Source: Candidatus Pelagibacter sp.
Lineage (GTDB): Bacteria > Pseudomonadota > Alphaproteobacteria > Pelagibacterales > Pelagibacteraceae
Assembly: GCA_028101445.1 (NCBI GenBank)
Contig: JAOHKR010000019.1
Location: forward strand, 1-11,648
Direction: 5' to 3'
Length of the DNA stretch: 11,648 bases
Positions 6,696 to 11,648 of the stretch are shown here, piece after piece. The first letter of the stretch is position 1. Each line of letters begins with the position of its first letter. Position numbers and translations under genes: made by a program. The notes under the pieces are model-generated. The model did no database searches and had not been told where the DNA came from. It saw only the letters and a list, made by a program, of their open reading frames with translations.

Positions 6696-7920
6696 ATTTA
6701 AGAGCTCTAAAAGTTTTCATTTTTGAAATGGTCATAGCTGGTATATACGAGGCTATCGCTGAGACAGTTATTGACAAAATAAATATTATTAAAATTGAGA
6801 AAAAACTAATTTCACTTGGTAGTTTTTCTAAAAAATAAATATCTGGTGGAAAAATTTCTAAATTAAATACTGAGGATAGAAAAATTCTTAATTTTTCAAT
6901 ATTTTGTGAGAATACAATGCCTAAGATAATTCCGCTTATTGTTGCAAAAAAACCTATAGAAAAGCCTGTTAAAAAAAAAGATTTTTTAATTGAATTATTG
7001 CTAAGACCCAAGGTCTTTAAAATAGCAATCTCTTTAGTCTTATTTTTTATTAATATAGTTAACCCCGATACAATATTAAATGCAGCAACAATTACGATGA
7101 GTGTTAATATAATAAACATTACATTTCTTTCTACTTTTAAAGCGCTAAAAAAAGATTTATTTAAATCAGACCAAGTATAAATAAAATAATTTGGATTAAT
7201 TTTTTCTATTTTACTTTTTACAATATTGGCTTTTAAAGGATTTTTCAAATATATCTCAATATTTTGATCTTTTTTTTCTTTGTCGAATATTGATAGAGCA
7301 TCATCTATTCCTAGAATAACAATGTTTTGATCAAATTCTAAAAAACCTGTAGTAAAAGTACCTGCTATGTTAAAACTCTCTTGTTTAGGTAAACTGCCTA
7401 AAGGTGTGGCAACAAAAGATGAAGACATCAAGCTGATTTTATCATTCTTTTTTAAATTTAAATTATACGCAAGCTCTGTTCCAATAAATACTTGATTTTC
7501 ATTAAAAGTTTTTACGTTCCCGCTTGTTATATTTTTATTTAAAAATTCAATCGATCTTTTTTCATCTTTATTTATTCCTTTAAAAATAACACCTTTAGCA
7601 TTATCGTTATTAATTATAATACCCTCTCCCGAAAAAGACTTGCTTATCTTTATATCTGGAAATTCATTTTTTAATTTTGAAATAAATTTATCATCTATGG
7701 TTGAGTTATTTGGTTGAATTACAATATGAGGATTCAATCCTAAAATTTTTTTTGTAAGGTCAGTTTTAAAACCGTTCATTACAGACATCACAATTATTAA
7801 AATTGCAACACCTAACATAATACCTAGGAATGAGAAAATTGAAATAATTTTTAGAAAACCCTCTTTTTTTTTTGGTCTTAAATTCCTCGATGAAATTAAT
7901 CTTTCAACTTTTGTAAACAA
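6688..7920 (-). CDS. lolC: Lipoprotein-releasing system permease, LolC/LolE family (LolF-like single permease)
   Basis: This is the inner-membrane permease that partners LolD. The 410 residues have the FtsX/MacB layout. An N-terminal arm ends in EGFLKIISIFSFLGIMLG, followed by TM1 (about 24-48) ending in VMNGF. A periplasmic domain spans about 49-266. Three C-terminal helices lie at about 267-291, 313-340 and 371-395. VERNVMFIILT and the cytoplasmic coupling helix TKEIAILKTLG (295-305) are family hallmarks, and the protein ends in the typical ALKYE. Only one permease gene adjoins lolD, whereas E. coli has lolC and lolE. A single LolF-type homodimer is therefore possible, but a second copy could lie elsewhere. 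The start is TTG at 7920: the frame is closed 15 bases upstream, and the next ATG (Met35) would cut TM1. No clear Shine-Dalgarno is visible. A run of ten A's (7864-7873, coding strand) encodes Pro-Lys-Lys-Lys. Confidence 0.93.
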   Translation of the reverse strand: MFTKVERLISSRNLRPKKKEGFLKIISIFSFLGIMLGVAILIIVMSVMNGFKTDLTKKILGLNPHIVIQPNNSTIDDKFISKLKNEFPDIKISKSFSGEGIIINNDNAKGVIFKGINKDEKRSIEFLNKNITSGNVKTFNENQVFIGTELAYNLNLKKNDKISLMSSSFVATPLGSLPKQESFNIAGTFTTGFLEFDQNIVILGIDDALSIFDKEKKDQNIEIYLKNPLKANIVKSKIEKINPNYFIYTWSDLNKSFFSALKVERNVMFIILTLIVIVAAFNIVSGLTILIKNKTKEIAILKTLGLSNNSIKKSFFLTGFSIGFFATISGIILGIVFSQNIEKLRIFLSSVFNLEIFPPDIYFLEKLPSEISFFSILIIFILSITVSAIASYIPAMTISKMKTFRALKYE

Positions 7921-7924
7921 TTTT

Positions 7925-9238
7925 CTATTTTTTTAGTTTTAACTGAATATCATTTAGGTTTAAAATTTCACTTTTTAAATTTAACTCTTTAAACTCAAAT
8001 TTTTCTTCCTCAGATTTTGATCCAATTATAATTTGATAAGGGATGCCTATTAAATCATGTTTTTTAAATTTATTTGACATATTTTCATCAACATCATCTA
8101 ACAATACGTCAATATTTTGTTTTTTTAGTTCTTTATAAATTTTTTCTGCTTTTTCTAAATTTTTCTTATTGTTTTTGCTTATACTAGGAATGATAACTAC
8201 ATCAAAAGGAGAAATTGATTTAGGCCATTTCATCACATCATTGATATAATTTGCCTCTATTGTAGCGCCAACAAGTCTTGAAACGCCAATTCCATAAGAG
8301 CCCATTTTTACGGAAGTTTTTTTTCCATTTTTATCATCGATTAGACAGTTCATAGGTTTTGAATACTTATCACTAAAATAAAAAATATGCCCCACCTCGA
8401 TACCTTTAGTTTTTAATTGATTTTCTTTTTTTACCTTTGTGTTAAATTCTTTTTCATTAAACTTATCATCTGTAACTGAATAAATGTTTGTATAGTCATC
8501 TCTCATTTTTTGAAGTGAGCTTTCTGACCCCGAGTAATTTTTTAAATCTATTTCAAAAATTTTTTTATCAGCATATATTTCACTTTCTCCTGTATCTGCT
8601 AATATAATAAATTCATGGGAAAGATCCCCACCTATTGGGCCTGTGTCTGCTGCCATTGGTATGGCTTTTAATCCTAATCTGTTAAAAGTTTTTAAATATG
8701 AAAAAAACATTTTATTGTAAGATTTTTTAGCGTCTTCATCTGTTAGATCAAATGAATAAGCATCTTTCATATAAAATTCTTTACAACGCATAACACCAAA
8801 TCTTGGCCTTATTTCATCTCTAAATTTCCATTGTATATGATAAAGAAGTTGTGGAAGTGATTTGTAAGATTTTACACTTGATCTAAATACGTCTGTTACC
8901 AATTCTTCATTTGTAGGTCCGTATAACATTTCTCTACCTTGGCGATCTTTAATTCTTAACATTTCTTCACCATAATCTTCATATCTACCACTTTCTTTCC
9001 ATATTTCTGAAGATTGAATTGTTGGCATTAACATTTCTTGTGCGCCTATAGCATTTTGTTCTTCTCTTACTATTTGTTCAATTTTTTTCATTACTTTAAA
9101 ACCTAAAGGCAACCAAGAATAAATTCCGGCTGAAGATTGTTTAATCATACCGGTTCTTAACATTAGTTGATGTGACTTAATTTTTGCCTCAGCTGGAAGG
9201 TCTTTAGTTATTGGTATAAATAATTTTGAAAGAAACAT
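7925..9238 (-). CDS. proS: Prolyl-tRNA synthetase, short form without the INS editing domain
   Basis: ProS charges tRNA-Pro with proline in the cytoplasm. It is a class II synthetase of 437 residues, the short alphaproteobacterial type rather than the roughly 570 residues of E. coli. Motif 1 lies at about 46-75 (GFKVMKKIEQ onward, ending in LMPT). The TNEE proline/ATP-site segment is at 109-112. Motif 2 is around FRDEIRPRFGVMRCKEFYMKD (139-159), including the invariant Arg pair. Motif 3 is GSYGIGVSRLVGA (313-325). An anticodon-binding domain follows from about 343 to the end. Only about 85 residues separate motif 2 from motif 3, so the roughly 180-residue editing insertion is absent. Clearance of Ala-tRNA-Pro would need a separate trans-editing protein, not seen here. 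The ATG at 9238 overlaps the preceding stop as TAATG. Four bases separate its stop from lolC. Confidence 0.98.
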   Translation of the reverse strand: MFLSKLFIPITKDLPAEAKIKSHQLMLRTGMIKQSSAGIYSWLPLGFKVMKKIEQIVREEQNAIGAQEMLMPTIQSSEIWKESGRYEDYGEEMLRIKDRQGREMLYGPTNEELVTDVFRSSVKSYKSLPQLLYHIQWKFRDEIRPRFGVMRCKEFYMKDAYSFDLTDEDAKKSYNKMFFSYLKTFNRLGLKAIPMAADTGPIGGDLSHEFIILADTGESEIYADKKIFEIDLKNYSGSESSLQKMRDDYTNIYSVTDDKFNEKEFNTKVKKENQLKTKGIEVGHIFYFSDKYSKPMNCLIDDKNGKKTSVKMGSYGIGVSRLVGATIEANYINDVMKWPKSISPFDVVIIPSISKNNKKNLEKAEKIYKELKKQNIDVLLDDVDENMSNKFKKHDLIGIPYQIIIGSKSEEEKFEFKELNLKSEILNLNDIQLKLKK

Positions 9239-9492
9239 TATTGCAAGTATTCCCTTAAATTTAATAGATTAAACTTTACTAGACAATATATTACACTAAA
9301 AATTATAGAAGTAATTATAGTAGTTATAAAAAATTTTTTACCTATTTTTGGATTATTTGGTGCCCCTGGATCAATTCCGTCTATACGTTCTTTAAATTTT
9401 TCTTTTTTAGATTGTATTCCAATAGGTAAAACAGAAAAAAAAATCATCCACCAAATTAAAACATAAACTATTATTGAACCAGTAATTCCCAC
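9238..9492 (-). CDS. DUF1467 family small inner-membrane protein
   Basis: This is an 84-residue protein of unknown function. It has two predicted membrane helices, at about residues 6-24 (IIVYVLIWWMIFFSVLPIGI region) and about 52-72. Between them is a polar loop with the conserved IDGIDPGAPNNPK stretch (38-50). The IWW...LP pattern followed by a DPGAP loop matches what I know of the DUF1467 family. That family is widespread in alphaproteobacteria and usually sits beside rnj and proS, as here. The start is GTG at 9492, overlapping the rnj stop as TAGTG, with a GAGA about six bases upstream of the start. The stop overlaps the proS ATG by one base. It is therefore tightly embedded in the operon and probably made at levels tied to rnj and proS. 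No catalytic motif is visible, and I assign no function. Confidence 0.88.
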   Translation of the reverse strand: MGITGSIIVYVLIWWMIFFSVLPIGIQSKKEKFKERIDGIDPGAPNNPKIGKKFFITTIITSIIFSVIYCLVKFNLLNLREYLQ

Positions 9493-11153
9493 TAAATTCT
9501 CGCTATATTAATGTTTGTAAAAGGTTTTTTCCCTGTTTTTTCTCGAACAATTCTCCTGCAATTTTGTTTTATAGTTTCTATTAGATTTTTTTGTTGATTT
9601 TTACTTTCTATTGAAAAAGTTTTACATATATTAAATATTTCATCCTCCATATCAAAAATAAATGGCTCATTATTTTGATTTTCAGGAATTCCTCGAAATG
9701 AAATAATAGGTTTTTTTATTTTTCCATTATTAGAAACTAAAAGAGTTATTTCTAGATATCCATTTATTGATAAATTTTTTCTGTCTTTGATAGACTGTGA
9801 GTCTGTTTCTACATTAATGCTACCGTCTAAATAAACTCTTCCTGAAGGAGCTTTGTCAATAATTTGAGGCGCGTCTCCAGGTAAGAGCTTTATAATATCA
9901 CCATTTTCAATTAGTAAAGTTTTAGGTATTTGCATTTCTTTTGCGAAGCTTACATGTTCTTGCATATGTCTATGCTCTCCGTGCACAGGAATTATGCTCT
10001 TCGGTTTAACCCACGTATACATATCTTTTAAATCGTCTCTATTTGGATGACCTGAAACATGCACAAAAGCATTTTCTTCACTAATAATTTCTATATTATT
10101 TTTTACGATTTGATTTTGTAAATTATATAATTTTTTTTCATTACCAGGAATAATTTTTGAAGAAAAAATCACACAATCACCTTCCTCAAGAAAAACATCG
10201 GGATGTGATCCATTTACTATTCTATTCATAGCTCCCATTGGCTCACCTTGACTGCCAGTTGCTAAATAAAGAATTTTATTTTTAGAAACCTTTTTAGCGT
10301 CTCTCGGTTCTAATGGCTCTATTAAACCTTTCAAATAACCGCATTTTCTTGCTGCTTTATATATTCTATGCATTGATCTACCTACTAGGCAAATAGATCG
10401 TCCAGTTTTTTTTGCACAATAAAAAATTGACTCCATTCTAGCTACATTCGAAGCGAAAGAAGTCACTAATATTCTTTTAGTTTTTACTTCCATTATTCTT
10501 AGTAAACTATCCCTTACATCGGACTCAGATCCAGCTCTGCCAGGGCTAAAAATATTTGTTGAATCACAAATCATTGCAGAAACACCGCTGCTGCCAATTT
10601 TTTTTAATTTTTCTTCATCAATTTTATTTCCTATCAACGGGTTAGGATCTATTTTCCAATCGCCCGTATGTAGAATTGTTCCCAAGGGTGTCTTAATACT
10701 TAAACCATTAGGTTCTAAAATCGAATGAGTAAGAGTAACAAAATCAATTTCAAAAGCTCCAAGCTTAATCTGACTATTTAATGGAACAATTTTAAGAAAA
10801 GATGAAATATCAATTTTTTTTTCTTTAAATTTTTCAGTAAGCAATGCAGCTGTAAAAGGTGTTGCGTATAATTTACATTTCAGCTCTGGCCAAATATGTG
10901 CTACCGCGCCAATATGGTCTTCGTGAGCATGAGTAAGAACTATACCTAATAGGTCATCTTTTTTATCAATAATAAATCCAGGATCAGGCATAATTAAATC
11001 TACGCCCGGAATTGTATCGTCAGCGAAAGTAACGCCCATATCAACAATGATCCATTTTTGATCATCCTCTTTACCATACGCATAAAGGTTCATATTCATA
11101 CCTATTTCACCTGAACCTCCAAGAGGACAAAAAATTAATTCTTCTTTATTCAT
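9492..11153 (-). CDS. rnj: Ribonuclease J (metallo-beta-lactamase / beta-CASP RNase)
   Basis: RNase J is a 5'-to-3' exonuclease and endonuclease for mRNA decay and rRNA processing in the cytoplasm. The protein is 553 residues, normal for the family. The metallo-beta-lactamase core carries the two-zinc motif HAHEDH (75-80), His143 in LTHS and Asp165 in HTGDWK. The beta-CASP domain begins near CDSTN (196-200) and includes LATGSQGEPMGAMNRI (297-312). HVSGHP (364-369) and HGEHRH (391-396) supply the later conserved histidines. The C-terminal domain, about 450-553, is weakly conserved and ends in a helix rich in basic residues. The ATG at 11153 overlaps the coaX stop as ATGA, and its stop overlaps the GTG of DUF1467. 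Only a weak AAAGAA precedes the start, consistent with translational coupling. Confidence 0.97.
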   Translation of the reverse strand: MNKEELIFCPLGGSGEIGMNMNLYAYGKEDDQKWIIVDMGVTFADDTIPGVDLIMPDPGFIIDKKDDLLGIVLTHAHEDHIGAVAHIWPELKCKLYATPFTAALLTEKFKEKKIDISSFLKIVPLNSQIKLGAFEIDFVTLTHSILEPNGLSIKTPLGTILHTGDWKIDPNPLIGNKIDEEKLKKIGSSGVSAMICDSTNIFSPGRAGSESDVRDSLLRIMEVKTKRILVTSFASNVARMESIFYCAKKTGRSICLVGRSMHRIYKAARKCGYLKGLIEPLEPRDAKKVSKNKILYLATGSQGEPMGAMNRIVNGSHPDVFLEEGDCVIFSSKIIPGNEKKLYNLQNQIVKNNIEIISEENAFVHVSGHPNRDDLKDMYTWVKPKSIIPVHGEHRHMQEHVSFAKEMQIPKTLLIENGDIIKLLPGDAPQIIDKAPSGRVYLDGSINVETDSQSIKDRKNLSINGYLEITLLVSNNGKIKKPIISFRGIPENQNNEPFIFDMEDEIFNICKTFSIESKNQQKNLIETIKQNCRRIVREKTGKKPFTNINIARI

Positions 11154-11648
11154 ATAAATTCTTTATAAACTTTTGCTATTCCTTTGATAGTAATATCTTG
11201 ATCAATAGATATCTTTTTTTTAATTATACCATTGAAAAAATTTGCGTATCCTCCTGTTAATATAATCTTATAGTTATTTCTTTCTTTAGAAATTATTTTA
11301 TTAATAATGTTATTTATTAAACCTTCATACCCCCAAACAAATCCAGCATTTAAGGCTTCTTTTGTATTTTTGCCATAAGTTTTTTGATTTTTTTTTAGAT
11401 TAATTAGTGGGAGCAAGGCTGTATTCTTATTTAAATTCATTATTGAAAGTTTTACTCCTGGGGCTATTACACCACCTTCATAAACTTCATTTTTAATAAC
11501 ATCGAAGGTTGTTGCTGTTCCAAAATCTAAAACTAAACAGTTTTTAAATTTTTTAGCGCCTATAGCATTTGCTATTCTATCTGATCCTAATTGTTTTTTA
11601 TTTTTAACATTAATCTTAATAATTCTTTCAAGAGCAAAGTCTTTAATT
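11150..11648 (-). CDS. coaX: Type III pantothenate kinase, 5' end outside the window
   Basis: CoaX phosphorylates pantothenate with ATP, the first committed step of coenzyme A synthesis. Reading the minus strand upstream of the Met codon at 11440 gives 69 further complete codons without a stop to the window edge. That Met is therefore internal, and about 166 residues are visible of roughly 250. Visible motifs, counted from the edge, are LGSDRIAN (20-27), matching the family GxDRxxN with the catalytic Asp at 11579-11581. LDFGTATTFD follows at about 40-49, then GGVIAPG at about 60-66. Later come YGKNTKEALNAG and, near the end, LTGGYA (coding bases near 11252). The N-terminal DxGNT phosphate-binding motif is beyond the edge. 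The gene is a member of the ASKHA fold family. Its stop overlaps the rnj start by four bases. In alphaproteobacteria birA and the nuo genes are commonly upstream, but that cannot be checked here. Confidence 0.95.
   Translation of the reverse strand, partial: IKDFALERIIKINVKNKKQLGSDRIANAIGAKKFKNCLVLDFGTATTFDVIKNEVYEGGVIAPGVKLSIMNLNKNTALLPLINLKKNQKTYGKNTKEALNAGFVWGYEGLINNIINKIISKERNNYKIILTGGYANFFNGIIKKKISIDQDITIKGIAKVYKEFI

Noticed and set aside
6917..7180. Plus-strand open frame of 87 codons inside lolC
   Set aside because: It is the complement of the lolC C-terminal membrane region and has no supporting motif or ribosome binding site.
11150..11440. A 96-residue stand-alone protein starting at the Met codon at 11440
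   Set aside because: The frame continues upstream without a stop to the window edge and encodes core CoaX motifs, so this is the C-terminal part of coaX, not a small gene or a broken one.
1..11648. Mobile elements, CRISPR arrays, tRNA genes, defence or biosynthetic systems
   Set aside because: All of the window apart from 2483-2602 and gaps of 9 bases or less is filled by conserved housekeeping genes in conserved order. I found no direct repeats, transposase, integrase or repeat-spacer pattern.

Overview
The window is a gene-dense, very AT-rich segment. Spot counts of lines give roughly 23-43% G+C, mostly near a quarter. Every supported gene lies on the minus strand. Gene content, order and compactness point to an alphaproteobacterium, most likely the SAR11 / Pelagibacterales lineage. 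The evidence is the order coaX - rnj - DUF1467 - proS - lolC - lolD - dnaE, a short ProS, a LolC/E-type permease and near-zero intergenic space. The clade assignment is inferred from composition and synteny, not from a database comparison.

In transcription order (right to left) the first block runs from the right edge to about 2603. It contains coaX (pantothenate kinase, 5' end cut by the window), rnj (ribonuclease J), a small two-helix DUF1467 membrane protein, proS (prolyl-tRNA synthetase), lolC/E-type permease, lolD (its ATPase) and dnaE (replicative polymerase alpha). Neighbouring genes overlap by 1-11 bases or are separated by at most 4, so this looks like one co-transcribed, translationally coupled unit. 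It joins unrelated housekeeping functions: CoA synthesis, RNA decay, tRNA charging, lipoprotein export and replication.

The only intergenic space of any size is 2483-2602 (120 bases), between dnaE and rpsB. It is much richer in G+C than its surroundings (33 of the 70 bases at 2491-2560). It can fold into a hairpin plus a pseudoknot whose last arm covers the rpsB Shine-Dalgarno, and a plausible promoter lies just upstream. This fits an S2-responsive leader RNA controlling rpsB-tsf.

The second block, rpsB - tsf - frr - uppS (uppS runs off the left edge), supplies ribosomal protein S2, elongation factor Ts, ribosome recycling factor and undecaprenyl diphosphate synthase. The usual pyrH between tsf and frr is missing, and only 3 bases separate those genes.

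I see no mobile element, CRISPR array, tRNA, rRNA, phage gene or defence system, and no undescribed multi-gene system. The most notable points are the rpsB leader and the absent pyrH. No gene-free stretch exceeds 300 bases.
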